The notes beneath the pieces were generated by a model. It saw nothing but the letters and a program-made list of their open reading frames with translations, did not search any database and was not told the DNA's origin. From NCBI GenBank assembly GCA_945862545.1, contig CAMAYS010000046.1:1-15611 (forward strand): a stretch of 15,611 nt of DNA, in the 5' to 3' direction. Position numbers and translations under genes: made by a program. Source of the DNA: Casp-actino8 sp945862545 (GTDB lineage: Bacteria; Actinomycetota; Acidimicrobiia; Acidimicrobiales; Ilumatobacteraceae). Within the stretch, counting starts at the first letter, position 1. Each line of letters begins with the position of its first letter. Positions 8,035-14,407 of the stretch are shown one piece after another.

Positions 8035-9773
8035 GCTGGAACCTCCAAGATTGTGACAGCTCCATTATCACCGTTGACTTCGATCAATGAACCATCGATG
8101 ATTCGCACGGTGGCATCGGTAGCCGATACAACGCATGGAAGACCAAGTTCGCGACTCACAATGATGGCGTGGCTAATAGCCGCCCCCACATTGACGACGA
8201 CTGCTCCACAGGACATGAACAATGGCGTCCATGCGGGATCAGTATTCGGAGCAATCAAGATATCGCCGGGCTCAAGGTCACCTGGTTCCGTGGGATCAAG
8301 AATGACACGTGCTCGGCCAACATATTGACCGGTGCAGCCAGGGACCCCCTGAACAACATCGCCAACTTGAGCTCGGGTCGCTGAGGACTGACCCTTCTTT
8401 TTGTATTCACTGAGCGGGGGCACGATGCCGTTCTTAATGAAGAAAGGTGGCTCAAGAAGTTGCAAGGCTTCCCATTGTGCATGGCGTTGGGCGAGAACTT
8501 CAGTCAACGATGTTGGATTGAACAAGAATTCATCAAGTTCAGAATCAAGCAAAGCAAATACGTGATGTGGATCCTTCAAAGTACCTTGAGCTGCGCGTCG
8601 CAGACCCAATTCTCGAAACGCCATACGAACTTCGTGAAGCGCACGAATGATATTTGTTTTAGTCCGCTCACGAATTGCCATTTGTGAACTGGCGGTCAAA
8701 GCACCTTCCAATTGTCCGGCCAACTCATCGCCGAGTGGGCGAACTTTATTGCGCACGTCTTGCGTCAAGGCCTGACGCTCTTGAGCCTTGCGGGCATTGC
8801 GAATGGTGGGTGACTCACCATCTTTCTGCAGACGAATACGATCGATCACCGCAATGGCATATGCCGGCTTTGTCTCCCATGTATCGGCGCTGATCTCCCA
8901 CTCATTGGGACCGCGCGATCCAAATTCAACGAGAAACTGCTCGAACTGTGCTTGGAAATGTTTTACTTCACTATCGGTTGAAGACGACAGACGATCAACG
9001 AGACCGGTCAAGCCAGCATTGAACTCTTTGCTCACTGCAGCAGAAGCATTCACAATGCGCGACAAATCCCACATCCGGTAACTAGGTTCAGCCGAGTCAA
9101 CATCTCCAATGCCTGCCAGCAACTTCATCGCAGTTTCTGGTTCACCAATCGCTGCGCAAATGGCACCCAAAATTCCGGGCGCGATGGCTGAGTCAGACGA
9201 AGGAGGGGTATGACTATCAAATAATTTGCGAAGCAATGGCTGCAACATGCGGGCACGTGTGAGAAGTCCAGCATCGCTCAATGTTGCTAAGTCCGGGCGA
9301 CCCCGACGCAACTCAATAGTCATCTGCTTTTCGGCATCGACTTCAGGAATTGAGGTATTGGTCATCACCCATCCGAGGTGAGCCAAGATCCCTTCGGCCA
9401 TTTCTGGACGTTCATCAAGGGGATGCGCCTCGTAGGGCGGGACTTCGGGGTGATCCCCGAAGAAGGCAAGATCTAATTGCTCGACAGTCAGTAGCGGACT
9501 GCGCACAGCCTGCATACGCACATTGGCCAAGTTGATGTAGAAATAGCCGGCGAAAAAGCCACACACTTCAGGTTCACCGTTGGTGAATTCGTCAAGGGTG
9601 TAATTCCCTCCCCGCACATAACCGTCACGCCAACCGAGCAAGATGCCGTTTTCCCAGCAGAATTGCTGGCTCAGAGGACTGGCCGAAACGCTCAGGACTT
9701 CGCCGGCATTGGCTCGCGTGTAGTGCGGCCAACGCTTGCTTGGCGCCCTATCAGTTATCCAGCGATCAGCCAT
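8031..9773 (-). CDS. PEP-utilising-enzyme-type phosphohistidine swivel-domain protein lacking an ATP-grasp domain
   Basis: This protein has 580 residues. The C-terminal part (about 476-578) is the mobile phosphohistidine domain of PEP synthase, pyruvate phosphate dikinase and rifampicin phosphotransferase: GVPGCTGQYVGRARV, then GDILIAPNTDPAWTPLF and the active-site loop GAAISHAIIVSRELGLP, with the phosphorylatable His at residue 535. The N-terminal region (MADRW...ASPLSQQFCWENG) resembles the substrate-binding part of rifampicin phosphotransferase-like proteins. There is no glycine-rich ATP-grasp nucleotide domain, which full-length enzymes carry first, so a partner protein would have to load the His. 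Such splitting is known in phenylphosphate synthase. A strong ribosome site and an operator lie upstream. It is the first gene of the operon with the LLM enzyme, P450 and SDR. The substrate, and whether it is catalytic at all, are open. Confidence 0.82.
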   Translation of the reverse strand: MADRWITDRAPSKRWPHYTRANAGEVLSVSASPLSQQFCWENGILLGWRDGYVRGGNYTLDEFTNGEPEVCGFFAGYFYINLANVRMQAVRSPLLTVEQLDLAFFGDHPEVPPYEAHPLDERPEMAEGILAHLGWVMTNTSIPEVDAEKQMTIELRRGRPDLATLSDAGLLTRARMLQPLLRKLFDSHTPPSSDSAIAPGILGAICAAIGEPETAMKLLAGIGDVDSAEPSYRMWDLSRIVNASAAVSKEFNAGLTGLVDRLSSSTDSEVKHFQAQFEQFLVEFGSRGPNEWEISADTWETKPAYAIAVIDRIRLQKDGESPTIRNARKAQERQALTQDVRNKVRPLGDELAGQLEGALTASSQMAIRERTKTNIIRALHEVRMAFRELGLRRAAQGTLKDPHHVFALLDSELDEFLFNPTSLTEVLAQRHAQWEALQLLEPPFFIKNGIVPPLSEYKKKGQSSATRAQVGDVVQGVPGCTGQYVGRARVILDPTEPGDLEPGDILIAPNTDPAWTPLFMSCGAVVVNVGAAISHAIIVSRELGLPCVVSATDATVRIIDGSLIEVNGDNGAVTILEVPA

Positions 9774-9780
9774 TTTTTGG

Positions 9781-9788
9781 TCCCTCCC
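9781..9788 (-). promoter_or_regulatory. Ribosome binding site for the swivel-domain gene
   Basis: On the minus strand GGGAGGGA lies 7 nt upstream of the ATG at 9773-9771, close to an ideal Shine-Dalgarno spacing. It fixes the start and shows the operon begins here rather than by coupling to the P450 92 nt upstream. Confidence 0.65.
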
Positions 9789-9824
9789 CTGTGCAAGTCA
9801 TTGCGACCAACATCTCTCCCTAGA

Positions 9825-9844
9825 AACTAACCGATTGATTAGTT
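9825..9844. promoter_or_regulatory. Palindromic operator upstream of the swivel/LLM/P450/SDR operon
   Basis: The site reads AACTAACC-GATT-GATTAGTT: two 8-base arms with a 4-base spacer, one mismatch from a perfect inverted repeat. The same core without the mismatch occurs at 11211-11230 in the divergent P450/molybdenum-enzyme promoter. Size and symmetry fit a TetR-family repressor site; the regulator is not in the window. It lies 51 nt upstream of the ATG at 9773, in the only intergenic gap of this side, so it probably covers the promoter. Confidence 0.6.
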
Positions 9845-9865
9845 CTGACGCTACGCCGAGGGTCA

Positions 9866-11164
9866 TTACCCCCAAGTTGAGATATTTAATCCCGTGAGTC
9901 CGCGTAGAACAAAGGAGTCGCCATAGTGAAAATCGTTATCTGCCGCCAACGAAAAAGGCTCAAGAGTTTCCAAAATGAGTTGGATTGCGATACGTGCCTC
10001 ACTTCGCGCCAGTCCCGCACCTGGGCAGAAATGCTCCCCGTTGCCAAAGGCCAAATGTTCCTTGACATTCAATCTTTCGGGATCAACTTGGTCAGGATCG
10101 GCGAATTTGCACCCATCTCGGTTGGCCGAGGCAAAAACGAGCCAGAGATGATCACCCGCCGGGATTGACGTCCCAGCGATCTCGACGTCAACTTTGGTTT
10201 GTCGGAATAAACCGCCAACAGGGGCTTCAAAGCGCAACATCTCTTCAATCAGACCGTCAATCAGTGCGGGTTCTCGACGTACGCGCTCTTGAAGTTCAGA
10301 ATCTTGCGCCAAACAGCGAATCATGTTGGTGATCAGATTGGTCGTTGTTTCATTGCCGGCGACAAGAAATTGTTGCAACATACCCAACTGCTCATCATCG
10401 GTTAACTTTTCCCCATCAATATCGGCGTTAGCAATATCCGATAACAGGTCATTCGTAGGAACTGCCTGACGCTGGGCGATTTGAGCCAAAAAGTATTCAG
10501 CGAATTGTTTTGTCGATAACAGGAAACCTTTGACCTGCTCGGTGGACGGCGAATGATTGCCCACGGGCATCACGATGTCGTTCGACCACCTCTTAAAGGT
10601 CGCCAAATCCTCACCGACGACACCGAGTGCTAGGGCAATGATGGTCATCGGAAGTCCAACGGTGAAACGCTCAACGATATTCACCTGTCCAGTTTTGGCA
10701 AGATCGGCTTGAACATCTACCAAGAGTCGAGTTGCGACTTCTGTGATGGCTGGCTCCATGGCTCGAATACGGTCTGGACGAAAAGCAGGATTGACCAACT
10801 TGCGCTGACGGCGATGATCAGGTGGATCGGCGTTCAACAACACTGCAACTCGGCCTCGGCTCATCGCCGATGAATCAAGAACCGCTGCCATCTCCGGGTC
10901 CTGCATCAACTCCATGATTCCCTTCATCAGGGCCTCTCCCGCCGCCTGCGGGCCCGTTGGATTGAGGCTGGAGAAGCGCTCAGTATCTCGCAAAATCGAA
11001 CGCACATCGTCGTAACGCGTGATGATCCATGCGCCCAAGTCCTGATTGAAAACAAGTCCGTCGGTCTCTCGCAGACCCGCAAAGATTGGATATGGGCAGG
11101 CGATTGCTCCTTGACGGCGATGGATTAAATCATCAATGACGAAGGTCTCGGGCTCATTGCTCAT
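9866..11164 (-). CDS. Cytochrome P450
   Basis: This is a bacterial P450 monooxygenase of 432 residues. Motifs are the C-helix NADPPDHRRQRKL (111-123), the I-helix AGNETT (269-274), the ExxR motif EMLR (308-311) and the heme loop FGNGEHFCPGAGLAR with Cys380. Pro after the heme Cys (CPG instead of CLG) is a less common but accepted variant. An insertion of roughly 25 residues (about 73-100, rich in Met and Ala) precedes the C-helix compared with the P450 at 3732-4949. It is transcribed divergently from the molybdopterin oxidoreductase across a strong palindromic operator, which implies shared control. It ends 92 nt before the swivel-domain gene. The ribosome site at its ATG is weak. No redox partner is nearby and the substrate is unknown. 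Confidence 0.95.
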   Translation of the reverse strand: MSNEPETFVIDDLIHRRQGAIACPYPIFAGLRETDGLVFNQDLGAWIITRYDDVRSILRDTERFSSLNPTGPQAAGEALMKGIMELMQDPEMAAVLDSSAMSRGRVAVLLNADPPDHRRQRKLVNPAFRPDRIRAMEPAITEVATRLLVDVQADLAKTGQVNIVERFTVGLPMTIIALALGVVGEDLATFKRWSNDIVMPVGNHSPSTEQVKGFLLSTKQFAEYFLAQIAQRQAVPTNDLLSDIANADIDGEKLTDDEQLGMLQQFLVAGNETTTNLITNMIRCLAQDSELQERVRREPALIDGLIEEMLRFEAPVGGLFRQTKVDVEIAGTSIPAGDHLWLVFASANRDGCKFADPDQVDPERLNVKEHLAFGNGEHFCPGAGLARSEARIAIQLILETLEPFSLAADNDFHYGDSFVLRGLTGLNISTWG

Positions 11165-11204
11165 AACTTGTCTCGTTTCGGAAAGTAAATCGACCTCTGG
11201 TCTG

Positions 11205-11210
11205 TTTATA
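11205..11210 (-). promoter_or_regulatory. Candidate -10 element for the P450 at 9866-11164
   Basis: Reads TATAAA on the minus strand, inside the left operator arm, about 40 nt upstream of the ATG. No convincing -35 box is visible at 16-18 nt, and the sequence is forced by the symmetry of the repeat, so this is only a candidate. Confidence 0.4.
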
Positions 11211-11230
11211 AACTAATCCAGCGATTAGTT

Positions 11231-11236
11231 TATAAA
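11231..11236 (+). promoter_or_regulatory. Candidate -10 element for the molybdopterin oxidoreductase operon
   Basis: TATAAA inside the right operator arm, 41 nt upstream of the GTG start, mirrors the minus-strand element. Binding of a repressor would block RNA polymerase at both -10 boxes. There is no clear -35 box, so this stays tentative. Confidence 0.4.
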
Positions 11237-11277
11237 CAGAGCCGTGGGGTCAAGGTTCAACGGAAAAGGGGCAAAAA

Positions 11278-13467
11278 GTGTCGCTAGACAATTCATTGAA
11301 CGCTACGGACGACTTATCAACCGATGGTATTTCTACTCATTTAACCTTTTGCCGTTTCTGCCATGCCAGTTGCCCGATCGAAGTCGATCTACAAGGTGGT
11401 CAAGCAGTTGCCATCAGAGGAGTTCCCGAGGACCCAATTTTCGCTGGCTACACATGCATTAAGGGGCGACAGATCCCCGAGCAGATGACTCACCCTCAAC
11501 GTTTGCTGAAATCATTACGTCGCCGACCCGATGGCACATTTGAAGAACTCTCCTCATCTGAGGCCATGGATGAGATCGCTACGCAATTACGTCGGATCAT
11601 TGACACCTACGGTCCGCGCTCGGTTGCCTCATATACAGGTACAGGCGGGTATCAGAACTCACTAGCGGTCCCGGCTGCTCGCGCCTTTCATCAAGGTTTT
11701 GACTCACCGTCTTTTTACACCTCAGTGACGATTGATCAACCCGCTAAAAGTACTGCACCCTTTCGTGTCGGCATCTGGGAAGCCGGGTATCAAGATTTCA
11801 GCAACGCCGATGTATTGCTGGCGATTGGCTACAACCCGATGGTGTCAAGTTTTTCACCAGTCGGTGGTCTGCAAGGCACCAACCCATATGTGGTTTTGCG
11901 TGAAGCTAAAAATCGGGGCATGAAACTTATTGTTATTGACCCTCGTCGCACTGAGTTTGCAACACAGGCCGATATTCATCTCGCCCCAAAACCAGGCGAA
12001 GATCCAACCTTGATGGCTGGCATCTTGAAAGTCGTCATTGACGAAGGCCTTTTCGATCACGAGTTCTGCGACTTGTGGGTTTCTGACCTAGCCCAACTCG
12101 CTGATGCGGTCTCTACCTTCACTCTTGATTACGTTTCCAAGCGTTGCGATGTGCCCGCCGATGACATCGTTGCTGCAGCACGGATGTTTGCCACCGCTCA
12201 ACGTGGCACAAGCGGCACGGGTACTGGACCGAGTATGGCCCCGCACTCAAGTCTCACCGAACACCTTTCCATTGCTCTGAATACCATTTGTGGACGCGTT
12301 AATCGCGAGGGAGATTCGCTCGAGAGCGGTTACTTCTTATATCCAGAGACTCCTCGTCGTGCTCAGGTTCATGCGGCTCGAGCTCCTGCCACGGGAGCGC
12401 CATCGCGGATGCGTAACCTGCGCGGTATCCGCGGTGAGATGCTGACAACGACATTGGCTGAAGAAATTTTGACTCCAGGCGACGGACAGGTTCGTGCCCT
12501 GATTGTGAGCGGAGGCAACCCTGTCGTGGCGTGGCCCGATCAGGAACTCACAGTTGCTGCGATGAAGGACCTTGAACTTCTCGTGGTTATTGACCATCGC
12601 ATGTCAGCAACCGCTGAATTTGCAGACTATGTCATCGCCCCAACGTTGTCCTTAGAGCGAGCCGATGTCCCCCACCTCATGGATCGCTGGTTCCGTGCTC
12701 CGTACACCAACTACACAGACGCCATTACAGAACGTGCAGGCGATGTGCTCAATGAATGGGAAGTGTTTTGGGAACTTTCAAAACGCCTCGGTTACCCACT
12801 GCCACTTCCTGGCGGCGACACCCCAATGGATGAGCGACCCAGCGATGATGCGATGATCGATCTTGCTTACGCTGGTTCACGCATGCCGATGGATGAAGTG
12901 CGAGCAAACCGTAGAGTCGTGCATCCCGATAAGGCGATGATCGTTTCTGCTGCTGATCCAACATGTACCGCCAAGTTCACCGTTGCACCCGATGACATTG
13001 TCGCCGAATTAGGTGAAGTTCATGTAGAGGGCGACAGCGCTGTTGTCCTTGGCATCGACCCGTCTCTGTACCCGTTCCGACTTGTCAGCCGTCGCTTGAA
13101 GCACGTTCTCAATTCTTACGGTTCGAGTTTGTCTGTTTTGGGGGCGAAAGGTACGAGCAACTCGGCCTATATGAACCCACAAGACATGCTTGATCATCAA
13201 TTGGTGGAAGGTGACCTGATCGAGATTTTCTCTCCCCGAGCGTCAGTACACGGCTTAGTGGAAGCCGCCCCCGATGTTCGTCGGGGAGTCATTTCCATGG
13301 CACACTCTTGGGGCGGTTCATCTCTCACCGATGAGAAAGTTCGCGATATCGGATCACCAACGAGTCGCTTAGTGTCGGTAGATAAGGGATACGACCGCAT
13401 CAATGGAATGGTCGTTCAAAGTGCCATCCCAGTACGCATCGCAATAGCCGAACACATCAATCACTGA
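11278..13467 (+). CDS. Molybdopterin-dependent oxidoreductase with N-terminal [4Fe-4S] site
   Basis: This is a DMSO-reductase-superfamily enzyme of 729 residues that uses bis-pyranopterin molybdenum (or tungsten) for two-electron redox. The N-terminal iron-sulfur motif is C25-x2-C28-x3-C32-x27-C60, followed by the Lys of CIKG. The molybdopterin domain follows (DVLLAIGYNP about 178-187; KLIVIDPRRTEFA about 216-228; SGTGTGPSMAPHSS region), and a C-terminal dinucleotide-binding domain spans roughly 595-725 (YPFRLVSRR, GDLIEIFSPRASVHG). At the metal-ligand position (about 150-157, TIDQPAKS) there is neither Cys nor an in-frame TGA; Asp153 is a candidate ligand. No Tat signal is visible, so it is probably cytoplasmic. 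It starts with GTG preceded by GGGG at 11268-11271, and leads an operon with the AhpD-like selenoprotein and the epoxide-hydrolase-like gene. The reaction is unknown. Confidence 0.9.
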   Translation: MSLDNSLNATDDLSTDGISTHLTFCRFCHASCPIEVDLQGGQAVAIRGVPEDPIFAGYTCIKGRQIPEQMTHPQRLLKSLRRRPDGTFEELSSSEAMDEIATQLRRIIDTYGPRSVASYTGTGGYQNSLAVPAARAFHQGFDSPSFYTSVTIDQPAKSTAPFRVGIWEAGYQDFSNADVLLAIGYNPMVSSFSPVGGLQGTNPYVVLREAKNRGMKLIVIDPRRTEFATQADIHLAPKPGEDPTLMAGILKVVIDEGLFDHEFCDLWVSDLAQLADAVSTFTLDYVSKRCDVPADDIVAAARMFATAQRGTSGTGTGPSMAPHSSLTEHLSIALNTICGRVNREGDSLESGYFLYPETPRRAQVHAARAPATGAPSRMRNLRGIRGEMLTTTLAEEILTPGDGQVRALIVSGGNPVVAWPDQELTVAAMKDLELLVVIDHRMSATAEFADYVIAPTLSLERADVPHLMDRWFRAPYTNYTDAITERAGDVLNEWEVFWELSKRLGYPLPLPGGDTPMDERPSDDAMIDLAYAGSRMPMDEVRANRRVVHPDKAMIVSAADPTCTAKFTVAPDDIVAELGEVHVEGDSAVVLGIDPSLYPFRLVSRRLKHVLNSYGSSLSVLGAKGTSNSAYMNPQDMLDHQLVEGDLIEIFSPRASVHGLVEAAPDVRRGVISMAHSWGGSSLTDEKVRDIGSPTSRLVSVDKGYDRINGMVVQSAIPVRIAIAEHINH

Positions 13468-13477
13468 GTCCAAATCT

Positions 13478-13485
13478 AAGGAGAG
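13478..13485 (+). promoter_or_regulatory. Ribosome binding site for the AhpD-like selenoprotein
   Basis: AAGGAGAG lies 5 nt upstream of the ATG at 13491, a near-ideal Shine-Dalgarno sequence and the strongest in this operon. It argues that the frame opened here is a functional gene despite the TGA at codon 62. Confidence 0.7.
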
Positions 13486-13490
13486 AAGTC

Positions 13491-14012
13491 ATGGCACGTA
13501 TCAATGTTCCAGAGGGTCAAGGCCTTGAAGCCCACCGCATGTGGAAACTGGCACCGGATATCGGTGCCGGCATGCACGCTCTCAGCGAAGCTGTTTATAC
13601 CAAGTCAAGTTTGAGTGTGCGCGAACGAGAAGTCGCACGGATGAGAATCGCTCAACTGAATCAATGCGTTGTTTGACTGAATACTCGCGCTGCATCGGCG
13701 ATGCAGCAAGGACTGACAGACGAGGCGTACAATTCGGTACAGCATTACCACGATCACCCAGATTTTTCTGACCGCGAACGTCTGGCCGCGGAGTATGCCG
13801 AACGTTTTGCCATCGATCACACTGCGGTGGACGATGAATTATGGAAGCGTTTGCAATCCGTGTTCTCCGATACAGAACTTCTCGAACTCACAGTGAGTAT
13901 CGGATTCTTTGTGGGTATGGGGCGCGCATTTCAAGTGCTTGATGTGGCTCGAGACTTTGACATACTGTGGAGTCGCGAACCTGTGATATCTCCAGAACCA
14001 CCTAAGGAATAA
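13491..14012 (+). CDS. AhpD/carboxymuconolactone-decarboxylase-like selenoprotein with in-frame TGA (Cys-x-x-Sec)
   Basis: Reading through one TGA at 13674-13676 gives a 173-residue protein with TAA at 14010-14012. Before the TGA, residues 40-61 (LSVREREVARMRIAQLNQCVV) match the AhpD/CMD active-site helix; codon 62 sits where the second Cys of CxxC belongs, giving C59-V-V-U62. Glu47 lies 12 residues before Cys59, as in mycobacterial AhpD (Glu118/Cys130). The His usually four residues after the second Cys is replaced by Arg66. The frame then continues with normal family sequence (LTDEAYNSV, DRERLAAEYAERFA, ELLELTVSIGFFVGMGRAFQVLDV). A perfect hairpin at 13689-13707 fits a bacterial SECIS element. 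AhpD folds act as thiol peroxidases or disulfide reductases, so Sec would be the reactive or resolving residue. The gene sits 23 nt after the molybdenum enzyme and 1 nt before the epoxide-hydrolase gene. The alternative is a nonsense mutation or sequencing error (TGC/TGT to TGA). Confidence 0.82.
13689..13707 (+). other. Predicted bacterial SECIS hairpin following the TGA codon
   Basis: GCTGCATC (13689-13696) pairs perfectly with GATGCAGC (13700-13707) around a GGC loop. The loop begins 20 nt after the last base of the TGA. Known bacterial SECIS elements lie inside the coding region directly after UGA, with the apical loop roughly 16-37 nt downstream and a G among the first two loop bases for SelB contact; all three conditions hold. 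An extra CTG (13677-13679)/CAG (13717-13719) pairing could close a lower stem. Confidence 0.75.
14004..14009 (+). promoter_or_regulatory. Ribosome binding site for the epoxide-hydrolase-like gene, inside the selenoprotein 3' end
   Basis: AAGGAA overlaps the last codons of the selenoprotein gene, 4 nt before the ATG at 14014. Ribosomes that pass the TGA would terminate next to it, so expression of the downstream gene is probably coupled to read-through. Confidence 0.6.
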
Positions 14013-14013
14013 A

Positions 14014-14385
14014 ATGACTCCTCTCGAAACTGTTAACGCATTTATTCAGGCACTTGAAAACCGTCACGTTGACGCCGCGGTCGCTCTTGTCAGCGATGAT
14101 TGTGAATACGACAATGTGCCGATGGGTAAAGTTTTCGGACCCGAGGCCATTTCGACAATCCTCAAGCCGATGATTGAAGGCTGTAGCGAAGTTGCCTGGC
14201 CAGTTCATCGAGAGGCTGCAACTGGCAACTACGTCTTTAACGAACGCACCGACAAATTCCATATGCCTTTTGGCTGGCTCGAAATACCCGTGACCGGCGT
14301 CTGGGAAGTCGTTGACGGCAAGATCACGCTGTGGCGTGACTACTTTGATATGCAGACGTACTTAAAGCAATTACCTAGCGCTTAA
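14014..14385 (+). CDS. Limonene-1,2-epoxide hydrolase-like protein (SnoaL-like fold)
   Basis: This is a small cytoplasmic protein of 123 residues with the cystatin/NTF2-like fold pattern. The active-site set of Rhodococcus limonene-1,2-epoxide hydrolase (Tyr53, Asn55, Arg99, Asp101, Asp132) is matched by Tyr32, Asn34, Arg78, Asp80 and Asp109, with nearly the same spacing. The stretch ATGNYVFNERTDKFHMP followed by LEIPVTGVWEVVDGKITLWRDYFD is characteristic of the family. Such enzymes open an epoxide with one water molecule to give a vicinal diol in a single step, without a covalent intermediate. It lacks about 20 N-terminal residues compared with the Rhodococcus enzyme. It is the last gene of the molybdenum-enzyme operon, ending flush against the convergent livF. 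Actual substrate unknown; a terpene-like or alicyclic epoxide made by a neighbouring P450 would fit. Confidence 0.85.
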   Translation: MTPLETVNAFIQALENRHVDAAVALVSDDCEYDNVPMGKVFGPEAISTILKPMIEGCSEVAWPVHREAATGNYVFNERTDKFHMPFGWLEIPVTGVWEVVDGKITLWRDYFDMQTYLKQLPSA

Positions 14386-14407
14386 CTATTTGGCGCCACC
14401 TAGGTAA
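14371..14407. terminator. Inverted repeat spanning convergent gene ends, possible bidirectional terminator
   Basis: TTACCTAG (14371-14378) is the exact reverse complement of CTAGGTAA (14400-14407). Just inside, CGC (14379-14381) can pair with GCG (14393-14395) past a small bulge, closing an 11-base loop. The hairpin covers the stop codons of both convergent genes, which touch without a gap. There is no U-run, so it is not a canonical intrinsic terminator. Confidence 0.4.

Larger units (their letters stand above)
11201..11240. promoter_or_regulatory. Perfect 18-bp inverted repeat in divergent promoter (operator)
   Basis: The left arm TCTGTTTATAAACTAATC (11201-11218) is the exact reverse complement of 11223-11240, separated by CAGC. 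The inner core AACTAATC-N4-GATTAGTT matches the site at 9825-9844. Each arm also contains the self-palindrome GTTTATAAAC, so the site could hold two dimers. It is centred between two divergent genes, about equally far from each start (37 nt on both sides), so one regulator could control both. TetR-type binding is inferred. Confidence 0.75.

Noticed and set aside
9860..9871. Small hairpin GGGT/ACCC at the end of the P450 gene as terminator
   Set aside because: The stem is only 4 bp and no T-run follows on either strand.
11278..13467. Selenocysteine in the molybdopterin oxidoreductase
   Set aside because: The frame has no internal TGA; the ligand region is TIDQPAKS, so the enzyme is not a selenoprotein.
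13491..13676. Reading 13491-13676 and 13701-14012 as two separate small genes or as a pseudogene
   Set aside because: Both parts are in the same frame, match consecutive parts of one family, and the TGA falls on the redox Cys with a SECIS-like hairpin behind it. The second ATG at 13701 has no ribosome site of its own.
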